Source: Microthyrium microscopicum (taxonomy: Eukaryota > Ascomycota > Dothideomycetes > Microthyriales > Microthyriaceae). From it: 64,000 nucleotides of DNA. Shown one piece after another: positions 21,147 through 32,029 of the stretch (position 1 is its first letter; each line of letters starts with the position of its first letter). Where the stretch lies: positions 372,001 through 436,000 of the forward strand of contig MU004246.1 of the NCBI GenBank assembly GCA_010405405.1. Direction: 5' to 3'. A program made the translations under genes and the position numbers. The notes below the pieces were generated by a model. That model was not told the origin of the DNA. It ran no database searches and saw nothing but the letters and a program-made list of their open reading frames with translations.

Positions 21147-21876
21147 TGTATTACGATGCCAAAAGGCATGAACTGCCTATTTCTATGGACCATTCAAAAA
21201 ATTCCTGTCTACTTCCTGCCAACTTATTCATAGACCAGATCTAGAATCGTTTGAGATGACTCAAAAATGGACTATCACCCCAAATTCAATGCTAAGTCTC
21301 ATTGGTTAAAATCCCTGGTCTTTTCCCAGACCTCTATCATCCGCTGCTACAGAGACGCTGCCTCATTTCCCGTTGAAGACGTAAATGCTCGGTTACCTAT
21401 CGAATGTGCTTGAAATGAATGCATCTCTTCCTGGACTAATACGAGCTAGATAGGCACCCTCGTTGATGACAGCGCGCCACACAATCTGTCGCTCGGTTGC
21501 GTGCTTAGTAGAGTATCTCAAGGATTGTTTGTTATGCAAAGTATATCTACCTAGTAGATATAGTACTTGAAGCAAATCATATCATAATTTGGAAATTGTT
21601 GGGGCAGGAACCCCTGAACATCTCGTGTTGTCGCACGTGAGCCCCCTGTTATTCTTGTATATAAACATCTCGATCGATTATCGAAGAGTCTTTCGACCCC
21701 TCTTTCCCTTTCTTATTGTCTTTCAACGTTACCAGTACTACTGAAATCTATTGTTTCTGCCGTATTGACCCTATCACACTCACCTCTTAACCACACCTCT
21801 TAACCACACCTCTTGAACCCCAAAGCACTAAGCTTCGCACATTACCAACTAGAGATAAAAATTAAGAGATATCAAT
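21147..21876. other. Intergenic / leader of the following gene
   Basis: Contains a short minus-strand frame (21393-21575) without likeness to any family. Near 21781-21818 a 13-bp tandem repeat lies in the probable 5' leader of the next gene. No gene seen. Confidence 0.5.
21781..21818 (+). repeat. 13-bp tandem repeat, about three units
   Basis: CACCTCTTAACCA repeats with CCTCTT at 21783, 21796 and 21809. It lies about 60 bp before the start codon of the next gene, in a CT-rich stretch typical of fungal promoters and leaders. Confidence 0.75.
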
Positions 21877-23035
21877 ATGGTGATCACTTCAGAGGATCAT
21901 TTCGGCACGATGCAAAAACGTCTTACGTGGACGTTGTTCCACCATGCATCCACCAAGCCTTGGCCAACATGGCCCAATGGAACATTACCTCGAGAAGGTC
22001 AGAATCTAGATCCGTATTTCGAAGTCCTTTGCCACGTCCCGGGCGTAGAGAATGTACGAATTGGGCGTAAAGTAGAAGATGTTGACCAGGCTGCCTATAT
22101 AGTCTGTGAGTTTTGTTGTTTATCATGTTTATCGAAGTCTACCACACGTGCATTAACTTGTACCTATCTCGAAAGTGCAGTTGCATATACACGTGTGGAG
22201 GAGGCTAAAAGTCATTCTATTCACTCACCCAATACCTTCAAGTACTTCCTAAGTTCCTAGTACCTACTGTACCTAACAATTTCCTCATAATACAGTATGG
22301 AGCTCCGCCGACGCACTCGCCTCATTCCAAGCATCCGCACTCTTTCCTGATTTTCTCAGGCTCCTACCCATTGGAAACGAGCAATCAGAGGCATATGACA
22401 CATCTCTGTCACGTATTATCAGCCTACAATTTGACCACGGCTTCGACATGGACACTGAACTCTACGGCCGCGTGACCCTGAACAAATTCACTGGTCTCGC
22501 TGATTGGGAATCCTGGCACTGGGGCGTGCGCAAAGCATTCAACGGATTCTTCCCGCTCGGTTGCATGGACATTCATAGGAAGAGGCCGCCAATGTACCAC
22601 TATTGCGTCACCTGGGTGGACCAACAAGGCGGTGAACAGCAAGGAATGTGGGACTGGGACCCATCGAAAAGCCTTGAGGATAAGCCGGAGATCAAGAAAG
22701 TGATAGCACGAGGCGACGAGCATGTGCGCGAGCGCTGGGAATTCCTCCGGTGGAACCAGCCCATCTACTACGGAGCCACGCGAGAGCGCGAAGAAGAGAG
22801 CACAAAACAGCCAGGGGCCATGCAGCATTGGGAGAAAGCGATACAGCGGGCCATGCCTCCAATACAAACGTGGGTACAGGAGCGTTGGGATATCGAGAAA
22901 CCATACTTTCCTATCGCGCCCGACGAGGATGATGTCGATATAGACATGGAAGACCTGGAACTTGATGAGGAAGACGAGTTCTCCGCATGTGAAGAACTTG
23001 AAGAAGACGACAGTCTGCCAGTGAGCATTAGATAA
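21877..23035 (+). CDS. Uncharacterised protein with acidic C terminus
   Basis: Predicted 322-residue protein I do not recognise. Exons are 21877-22105 and 22296-23035; the 190-bp intron has a GTGAGT donor, a CCTAAC branch near its end and an ATACAG acceptor, and joins AAYIV to LWSSADALASF in frame. An alternative acceptor near 22179 is conceivable, as the intron is long. The middle is rich in tryptophan (DWESWHWGVRKAF, WVQERWDIEKPYF). The last 40 residues are strongly acidic (DEDDVDIDMEDLELDEEDE). No signal peptide or membrane segment, so probably cytosolic or nuclear. Neighbours (HET gene upstream, protease downstream) give no hint of function. Confidence 0.7.
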
Positions 23036-23185
23036 GAAAGTAAGGCTTGCGCAGCTAGCAACATTTATTTATGTTCCTCCTTTTCCTGGCAGACACGGCT
23101 ATCAATTGCACTCCTAACGTATTAAGCCTAAGCCTCATATTCCCATAGCTACTTATCGTTATCCATTTCCATACACGATGCATCT

Positions 23186-24403
23186 CTAGCGCTGCGCAGA
23201 ATCTGGCCTATTCGTAAAGTCCCAGTTCTCAGGGATCGCCGGAGCAGTGCCAAACAGATAATACATCGATGCTATGAAAAACACATAGTTCTCAGGGTTC
23301 GTTCGAAGGACCGACGCCGATTTCCTACGATTAATACATTCCGCCAAAGTATCTGGTAAAGAAACCATTATAATCAGTCGCATGTCGCAGAGCAAGATAT
23401 ATCGCATTTGTGGATACAGCATACCGATGGTAGGCAATGCGAAACGCTGCGTGATGGAGATAACTTACAGAATTCAGAACTGCCCTCCAGCATTCCATCT
23501 GGCGGCCCAACCCCGAATATAAGATGGAACGCCTCATGCAGCAGCGTCATACACTTGGGCAGTGCAGTCTGTAGCGAATGCCCCTGCCTTATCTGATTCG
23601 ACCCTGCAGGCCAAGTAGCGGGTTTATCGGGGTTGTCAAAGCTCCCAGGACAAAGCAGTATGGTCGAGTATACAGCGTGCTTCTTCGCCGCACCGTTGGG
23701 GTCGGCAACGTAAAGATCCAGGATGGCCGTGAGTCCGTCGCGTCCATCTGTATTGCAGTAGTTACCGCCGCTATCTGCAGCAGTGAAGTAGTACCCGTTG
23801 GCCGTGGTGTGTGTACCGGCCCACCAAGGAACATTTTGGCCTGTCAGCTTAGTCGCATAGGCAGTGGAGATAGGCACGTTCTGTCCGTTTTGCGTGATGC
23901 CGTTGCCCTGGTAGTCCTGAGCTTGATCAGTGACTGCATGTCTGACGAGAAATGAGCTATCGCAGAAGAGAAACGTTTCGTCTGGAGGTATTTCTGGAAA
24001 TCCTGTCGTGAACCACGTTCTGACATATTCGAGGTTGGCTATTCCAGGTTTTTAGTTTTCAATTTCGCTCGAAGTCGATCGACTATTTGAACATACTAGC
24101 GATCTTATCTCTACCATTTTGACCCCTTTGAATGGACGGAGAGATCTTGAAGAACGTGTCAAGCGCTCTGCGAACCTTTCTGCCATTGGCAGTATTTGCA
24201 CCTCCGTGGGTTCTGATAGCGTTAATGGCAACCTGGACGCTTTGCAAGCTCTCCGTTGCATATTGGTTTAGATCTGCAGTCCTTGCACCGCAACCGCCAT
24301 TCGTGGTGCCTGGTTGTATGGTGAGCAAATTTGCGAGATTCTGACCATGAACAACCAAAGCGCAAGAGAGAATGAAAACGACGAAACTTGGAAGCTGTGC
24401 CAT
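23186..24403 (-). CDS. Secreted lysine-specific-type zinc metallopeptidase (M35-like)
   Basis: Predicted 347-residue secreted metallopeptidase. Exons are 24097-24403, 23469-24038 and 23186-23352; introns are 24039-24096 (GTATGT donor) and 23353-23468 (GTAAGT donor, CTGAT branch). The ATG at 24403 rather than 24424 is chosen because it opens a clean signal peptide (MAQLPSFVVFILSCALVVHG). The zinc motif HEAFH is at about residues 270-274, followed by GMLEGSSEFY and NPENYVFFIASMYYLFG, which fits the aspzincin/lysine-specific metallo-endopeptidase group. Splicing the last intron restores the EFYTLAECIN segment between these motifs. It would cleave extracellular proteins. It neighbours another secreted-protein gene in the same orientation. 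Confidence 0.82.
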
Positions 24404-24752
24404 GGTGCTAAGCTTCTCCAGCAACCAAAGAAACCTCCAGCGGGATGAAAGAGCTACAAAAGAGACGGTATTGTCGGTTGATCGAGTAACCCTTATTCTT
24501 CAATATAAGATAGGATTTTGGCACGTTCATTCACAATTTAGTTGTATTCGCCAAATCCAGTATACATCCGGTGCAGAGATGAATGGATGATGAGAGTAGG
24601 ATTCGCGGCCTCTAAAATTACTATAATAGATTACCCAAATCTTTATGACAACTACGCATGCTACATGGCCCAACACCCTCCACATACCATACACTCCCTC
24701 TAAAGCCCGCAAAGCGAGCAAGTTACAATCCTTGTCTTAGCCGCGAATTCCC
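24404..24752. other. Intergenic spacer between two same-strand secreted-protein genes
   Basis: Serves as promoter of the metallopeptidase and 3' flank of the gene upstream of it. Nothing further seen. Confidence 0.5.
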
Positions 24753-25325
24753 TCAAGAGGGATTCGCAGCGACAATCTTGACCAAGATACCCGAAGGCTT
24801 GAAACCAGTTGGATACGTCGAAGCCGTATACGCCGGATTAGAAGCATTAACCAAAACACCAAGCGAACCACCACTAGTTCCACAGCTGATCAGAGCGGCG
24901 GCTTGCTGTTCGGGAGTCGCCTTGGCGCCACCGTCGATGGTATTCGCAATGTCAGCGAAGAGTACACTCGAGTTGACGCTATTGTCGATATGCTTGGCGG
25001 TAGCGACAGCAGAATTTCTGGCGTAGATAGTCCACTCGCCGCAATCGGGCGCATCGGCTCTTGCCATGTTGAAAAGGCGTCCGGCTTTGGTTTGCGCGCC
25101 GTAAGCACGCAGGTACGATGCTATGTAAGCTACATCAGTGAGGTTCACGTTTTGGGGAACGCCAGATGGAGAGTTGTAGCATAGGAGATTGGGTTTTTCG
25201 CTGTCGTAGCAGATCTGCGATGAGCGGGTACTGATAGCGAGAGGAAGACTTTCTGGTGGTGTTGCTGGGTGGGCAGTGCCCAGGGTAGCGAAGCAAGCAA
25301 GTTTGAAGATGGTTTGGGAAAGCAT
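24753..25325 (-). CDS. Small secreted protein of unknown function
   Basis: Predicted 190-residue secreted protein. The frame is open to 25496, but the ATG at 25325 is preferred because it opens a signal peptide (MLSQTIFKLACFATLGTAHP). The mature part has few cysteines: CYDSEKPNLLCYN near the start, CGEW in the middle and SCGTSGGS later, i.e. four or so residues that could form two disulfides. Asn-X-Ser/Thr sites (NLT, NSS, NAS) fit secretion. No enzyme motif. I recognise no family. It could be an effector or wall protein; this is a guess from size and secretion only. No intron needed. Confidence 0.75.
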   Translation of the reverse strand: MLSQTIFKLACFATLGTAHPATPPESLPLAISTRSSQICYDSEKPNLLCYNSPSGVPQNVNLTDVAYIASYLRAYGAQTKAGRLFNMARADAPDCGEWTIYARNSAVATAKHIDNSVNSSVLFADIANTIDGGAKATPEQQAAALISCGTSGGSLGVLVNASNPAYTASTYPTGFKPSGILVKIVAANPS

Positions 25326-25819
25326 GATGGCAACAGACGGTTTGTAGAGGAATTGTTCAGAATAGACTGGTAGGCGATGGTGGTATCTTTGATCTCCTTG
25401 GTGAAGCGGTTCAAAATTTATATCTGGATGATGCGCAACAAAATTGTACAGGATGTAGACGGTGCCTATCCAGGAATGTACGTTGTATGAATCCATAGAG
25501 ACGGTAAGACATTCTCGATCCTACCGCTGCAACCTGTGATTCCGCCTAATTTGATCGAAATGGCAAGTGCTTAGTATTAATGTGAAAGGATTGAGGTTGA
25601 AGGATTGTAGTCCGCTACCGAGGCTGAAGGATTCTTCCAATATATGCTTAATCTCACGATACGATGCGGCGATGCGGCGATGCGGCGTAGCAATGCTTGG
25701 GAACAGAGCTGGGAACAAATCAGTCAAGTTGCAAGTATGTACTTGATTGATGGAAGCAAACGTGGATCCTGCACATCCTAATCGCTGCCAGCATTCTTCG
25801 TGGACTTCGTGACTCCAGC
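25326..25819. other. Divergent promoter region
   Basis: Upstream region shared by the small secreted protein (minus) and the GH55 gene (plus). It includes a perfect 8-bp tandem repeat at 25663-25686 (GATGCGGC three times). No gene seen. Confidence 0.55.
25663..25686. repeat. 8-bp tandem repeat, three units
   Basis: GATGCGGC occurs three times without a change, in the shared upstream region of two secreted-protein genes. Confidence 0.85.
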
Positions 25820-28800
25820 ATGGCGTTTCTTACCAATTTCACTCCCTTTCTCGCTTTGCTGTGGATAACTACGCAATGTGGTGTCGTAACAGCATCCTGG
25901 CAGTACGCGAACTCACAACGGTATCCGCAAGTACCTGCTTATGGTCCACAGGTATGACCAACCGCAGATGCTTTTTTGTTCGTGGACGTAGAGTTGACCT
26001 GACTTTGAATGTTAGCCTGGCCCGTCGTATATGGTGGACAACCAGCACAATTATTTCCAAACAAGCCCCGATAAAGGTAGATACTGTCCTCAATTGAACG
26101 CTGCAAAATGATTTGGAGCTGATGTAGCTATACTAGGGAAACAGAGAGGTCCGCTATGGAAATACTCGGGCAGCCTTGATAACTACATATCGAATTTAAG
26201 AAACGGCACTGTGGTTCGCGGCGGCTACGATAATTTGAACGGCTCAACAACTACCAGGTTCACGCGCGCCAGCAAAACAACACTACGGGTAGCAGCGAAT
26301 GGCTACTGGCTGACCAAACTCGGGCCGCTTGGAGCAGTGAGTAAGAGTGCAACTTCGGGCAATGGAGGTACTGACTGGTTTTCCAGCAACCGTTGGCTGG
26401 GAATGGCTACCAGTTCTATCGCGATGTGACAGACTTTGGGGCAGACTCCAGCGGCAACAGTGACGCCACCGAGGCGATCAACGCGGCAATAAGTAGTTGG
26501 AACCATGACTCGGCGAAGGGCGGCACTCAGAGTCGCTGCGGTAAAGAATGCGGTAACACGTTCTCGCAGGGCGCCATAATATATTTCCCACGAGGCACAT
26601 ACAAGCTGTGCTCTCCAGTGATTCAGCTCTACTACACCCAATTCATTGGCGATGCCAATGACCCGCCTACGATCAAGGGATGCGACAAGTTCCAGGGCAT
26701 TGCGCTGTTCGACACGGATCCGTACATCCCTCTCGGATCCGGCGCACAGTGGTATGTGAACCAGAATCAGTTCTTTCGGCAGATTCGCAATTTCGTGTTT
26801 GACTTGAAGGACATGCCGCTGTCAACCCAAGATAATGACCAGCCACTTGTACCGACGGGAATCCACTGGCAGGTAGCTCAAGCGACGTCGCTCCAAAACC
26901 TCGTTTTCAACATGCCTTCAAGCGGAGGGACAGCTTCAGCCAATGCCACGAGAGCAGTCGGTATCTTTACAGAGAACGGTAGCGGAGGGTTCGTATCGGA
27001 CCTAACATTCAACGGCGGGAACATTGGGTGGCGGGCCGGGTCGCAGCAATTCACAGCGCGAAACCTGAAGTTCAACAACTGTCTGACAGCGGTTCAGATG
27101 GTGTGGGACTGGGGCTTTAACTGGCAGGGCATCGAAGTCAGCGGCGGCGCGATTGCTTGTGTGTAAAGACCCTCTTGTTCATGGGAATGATGCTGATAGA
27201 TGGCTCCGTACAGTTAACATTACAGGCTTCGGCGGCGATAAAGGTCAAGGCACGGCCAGTATATCACTCATCGACAGCTCGGTAAGCAACGTGCCGGTGG
27301 GCATCCTCACCCCTTCGCGAGTTACGGCGCCCAACATCGTGCTAGACAACACACAGTTCACGAACGTCGATCGCATCGTGCAGGTGGAGGGAGGGGAGAC
27401 GTTGCTGTCAGGCAACGAAGGGCTTTGGGCGACGGGCAAGCGGTATAACGGCTCAAGCGGATCAATGCAAACGGGTTCCGTAACAGCCCCGGCGAAGGGG
27501 AAAGCGCTGCTAGACAGCAATGGAAAGCTGTTTGTGCGCTCGCGACCCCAGTATGAGACTGTGGACGCGTCCGGCTTCCTGGTGGCCACAACGGATGGCA
27601 AATGCAACAACGATGGCTCGGGCGACCAGACGACGTGCATTAACAGCTTCTTGCAACAGGCAAAGGGACAAGGTAAGATTGCCTTCTTTCCAGCAGGCAT
27701 CTACGCGGTCGGCGGCACGGTATTCATCCCTACGAACTCCAAGCTGCAGGGCTCAAGCTGGTCGCAGATCCAGGGCGGCGGCTTTTATTTTGGCGATATG
27801 CAGGCGCCCAAGGTTATGGTGCAGGTGGGTAACAAAGGTGATGTCGGCAGCCTCGAGATTGTCGAGATGTTGTTTTCGGTAAAGGGCGCCACAGCCGGCG
27901 CCATTTTGATGGAGTGGAATGTTGCCGCTGCCGAAAATGGGGCCGTCGGCATGTGGGACTCGCATTTCCGCATTGGCGGTGCCAAGGGCTCTGACCTCGA
28001 CCTTCAACACTGTCCCAAGTTCAGCCAGAACGATGAGTGCATTGCCGCCTCGCTCATATTTCGCATCACGCCCCAGGCTTCGGGCTACTTCGAGAATGTC
28101 TGGGCTTGGCTGGCCGACCACGACAATGATGCCTCTGTCTTCAACCAGCCAGACTCAACCATCACCCAGGTCAGCGTCTTTGGCGCCCGTGGCATGCTGA
28201 TCGAGTCGCAAGGCCCTTCGTGGTTCTATGGCAGCGGCTCCGAGCACTCAGTCATGTACAACTACCTACTGAGCGGCGCCAAGGACGTCTACATGGGCCA
28301 CATCCAGACCGAGAGTCCTTATTTTCAGCCTGTGCCGGCTGCTCCAGCGCCCTTCGCGCAACAGAAACGCTTCCCCAACGACCCCGACTACTCAAAGTGC
28401 AATGTTACGGCCAACAGTGACAGTGAGCAGTGTCGATATGCCTGGGGCCTGCGTATCGTCGACTCGACTAATATCACCATCCACGGCGCCGGTCTTTACA
28501 GCTTCTTCAACGCCTTCTACCAGGACTGTATCAACACCAACAACTGCCAGGAGCGCATTCTCCAAGTGACAGGCTCAACTGGTGTTGTCATCTTCAACCT
28601 GTTCACCGTTGCAACCGTCCAAATTGCCAATGGCATAGACGGTTCTAAAGTCCTGCAAAGCGACTCCAACCAACGCGGCTTCACTACCGAAGTGAGTGTG
28701 TGGCTACCACTTCCGGGCAAAGACCACGCCAATGTCGTCTATGTCGGGCCTGAAATCTTCTCGAGCCCTACTGTGAGCTGCTCGCCAACTTGCGTCTTGG

Positions 28801-31008
28801 TCTTCCCCACCAGTCAACTCGACTCGCCCACGACCATAACACCGAGCCCCTATACCACCTCGCTCGAGTATGGTACCTTTGCGTTAACATCAATCAACGG
28901 TGCCCCGGTCACCGTGTTTGTGACTTCGACGACCATAGTTACCATTACTATCTCTCCTATCACCGTTTCCGGAATGCCCTACTCCAATTTCAATATCACA
29001 TCTAGTGGGCCCACATCTATCACTATGTTTCCCAGCGTTGAGATTTCTCCTGTTACTCTGCCCGTTCCCAACGGTCAGGGAGGCACAACATCTCGCGTCG
29101 TTTCTCTGCCACCCTGGCCATTAGTGAATCAAGGCCCAGGCGGAACAGGTGTTAACACAGACCCAGGTACTGAACCGAGCACCAACACCACAGGCAGCTT
29201 GACCAGCAGTACCACATATTACACTAGCATAACTTCCACCATCACCGCGTTCGGGCCCACAGTTACAACAGTAAGCTTTCCTCCTTCGATAGTCCCATTC
29301 ATCGTCACGTGTCCGGACGAGACAGGTTTGGCATTTGCCACGCCTTCGATTACAGTAACTACGAGATGCACAGACTCATCCACTCATCCACTGAACTTTG
29401 CATGTCCCACAACAAAAGTCATCTCCTTCCTAGGATCGAGCACAGCCGTCGTTCGGGTAGACTGCACTCTTGTCACGGCATGGAGCACAGGGAAGGATGC
29501 GTCCAGTACATCAAAATTGCCCGTATACGTCACTTGGCCCCATTTTGGTGTCATAGAGCCTGTTACAACCACACCCAGTGCACCTCAACCAACTGATGAC
29601 GGGGTGACGCTGCCCTGCACAGCGTGGTTCTTCTTCATCTGCATCTCCTGGGGCCAAATTCATGTCGGCGGCTGGCACTTGATCCTGCCCCCAGGTATTT
29701 ACCCACCTGGGCCACCACCACCCAATCTGATCAAATGGCCGCCTGGCTTCACGCTTAAAGGGACACTGCCCCCTTGGCCCAAATTCACCATTGGCAACGA
29801 TCATCAAATAACCACTGATAAAGAGCCCGAGTGTCAGACCAAGACTGCTGAAGCATGCACGTATTCAACCATTTTCTCCGTCACTACAACTAAACCAGGT
29901 TCAACAACGACTACAGGTACGTCCACCTCGAGTCACTGTGAAAAAATAAAAGGCTGCTCTGTGAGTGGCTCCGACCAAACCACAACATCAACGGACGTGC
30001 AAATCGGCACACAAACAATCGCACCTGTGGGCACATGGGAAGATGAAGCTTGGTTTACCGATGATGGCGCAGCCTTCAGCAGCTCTGTCTTTGCAGAGCT
30101 GTACGCCTCATTAGAGGCTGACGAGGCAAGCCAAGGTGGTTCCACCATTAGCTTCAAACCTGGTCCGTCTGCTACGCCCACATGCGCAAGCGGTACTGGG
30201 TGCGGTGGCCACCTTTGCTCGGGCTACTGGTGTGACCCTACTCCCACGGGCGCACCGCCAGGGTATCACGACCCCAAGGACCCGAGCTCGGATGGCTTCT
30301 CTGCAACGAAGACGACAAGTGGGGGCACGACGACGACTCCGTCGCCTACGGCGACCAAGACACCGCTTTCACGGGGACCCATCCACTGCTTTAGCGAGTC
30401 GGACTTCCCTGGTCATGCTGACATCCAAGCCGGGGACCAGGACGACTTCTCGACGGCTTTCAGCAACTTGCGATCCCAAGCGGGCGACGACGACACCCTT
30501 GGACCCAGTTCCCCAGTTGTAAGGCTGCGGAAAACAGACAAACACGGTGTCAATTATGATTACTCCTGCGGCTGGGTTCCTGGTTGTGAAACCGATGTTC
30601 CAAAGCAGAGCTTTGGTTTCCCACTCGGCTCGCCCAGTCTTATCACTGCATACCTACTTGTTCGAGAGGATTTTACCAAGTGTATGTATGGCCCGTCACA
30701 TGACCATATCTATCTCATTTCAAAGGTTGTGGAATGGAAACATTGAGCTAACCATTGCCTACTTTCTAGGCACAAATGGAGGCGTCGGCGGCTCGTGCCA
30801 GGTCGGATGCTTATTGTATACTTTTGAAGGCGGCCGAGGCGATCCACCAGCCGACTGCAAGGACGTCAACTGCAGCCAGTGCGGGACGCTATTCGATCCT
30901 CCTACCTGCCAGCAGTGTTGCAAAAGTCTGTTCCGCACTTTGCTGGCTATTGGTAATAGCAGCATAAATACTGGCGATACTATTGTTGACAATATAGTCT
31001 ATAATTAG
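25820..31008 (+). CDS. Giant GH55 exo-beta-1,3-glucanase-like protein with Ser/Thr-rich and Cys-rich tail
   Basis: Predicted 1,626-residue secreted protein. Exons are 25820-25951, 26016-26076, 26128-26336, 26387-27158, 27214-30681 and 30770-31008; five introns of 50-88 bp have good donors and acceptors, and the total is a whole number of codons. A signal peptide (ATG 25820, MAFLTNFTPFLALLWITTQC) is followed by two pectate-lyase-like beta-helix repeats typical of GH55, which cuts beta-1,3-glucan. The first begins at about residue 140 (DVTDFGADSSGNSDATEAIN), the second near 520 (DGSGDQTTCINSFL, FFPAGIYAVGGT). The core ends near 895. The remaining 730 residues are a Thr/Ser/Pro-rich linker with SCSPTCVLVFP, a CTYSTIF...CSVSG unit and a final nine-cysteine module ending CQQCCKSLF. 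GH55 proteins are usually about half this length. It could be wall-bound through the tail. Confidence 0.9.
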
Positions 31009-32029
31009 GCAATGCTTGGGGGAATGCGATCTAGAATTGGCTTTACAGAACGAAGCATCAAGCTTATTGTTAGTTGTCCTACAACAAACTTGAGTACATC
31101 TTGGAGTTCTTCAAAGAAGACGTATATGCCTGGTAATCAACCAAGTGCTGAGAGGCTGCAGGATTTTGCTATCCACAAGACTTGTAATGCAGTGCGCCTT
31201 GATGCAGAAAATGGCTACTAGTACAGTCATGTTTCTCGTCGTAGGTTGCCCAAGGACGAGCCAAACTAGTAGCACTCTTCATTCTTTGCACTTGAGCTCG
31301 GTGATGCTGATGATGCTGATGATGCTTGTTCAACTGTCTACAATAAGACATAAAATATTCACGAATAACTTTTCTGTCTCCGCTTACGAATAGATTAGTG
31401 GAATAGCTTTAACTCTACTTGCTTACTGATTCTTTTATCTCTATCACTGATCATCCCGATCAGAAGCTTCCTCTTCTAGCTGATTGAAGCACGCTATTCA
31501 TCATGTCTACTCCATTCCCCTACCCGAAAAATAGATGTATTCCTAGTCGCCAACCTACTGCTCATCAATTTCTGGGTCCCAGCTTAGCAAAAACCCAATG
31601 TCGCGTGAAAATGCAACTTGGCATAATCATGGCATTTCTAGGACAATGACCTCACTAAAGAAAGAATTTGTTAGTAAGTTGGCAGAAGAAAATTCGATCA
31701 TAATTCAATAGTAGCGTTATAGTTTAGCTCATTTCAGCTCTGAGCTGAGCTCGGTAATGTTCAGAATAGAGGAACCAAACTCGTCTAAGCAGGATGTGTT
31801 GTACGTATACCTGGCTCAATAGGAGTAGACGTGACCACGTAGATGGCCTTGTTTCATAGCTTCATAGCCGACAGACAAGCTATCGTATCGAATGCCATAT
31901 GCTAAACACACATAACGGGTGACCTATATGCTTTGGCTGCTGGAACATTAATAGGTGGATCACATAATGACTAAGGAAATACGGAGCCAACGAGGACGAC
32001 GGATGGATCCGTGTGATTAATGAAGAGTA
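31009..32029. other. Convergent intergenic region
   Basis: Lies between the 3' ends of the GH55 and sterol-reductase genes. It contains a short GATGCT microsatellite (about 31302-31326). No gene seen in 1 kb. Confidence 0.6.
31302..31326. repeat. GATGCT/GAT microsatellite
   Basis: Repeats of TGATGC with TGA spacers (GATGCTGATGATGCTGATGA). Non-coding. Confidence 0.7.

Noticed and set aside
31145-31393. 82-codon plus-strand frame 3' of the GH55 gene
   Set aside because: Low complexity, partly the GATGCT microsatellite; no likeness to any family.
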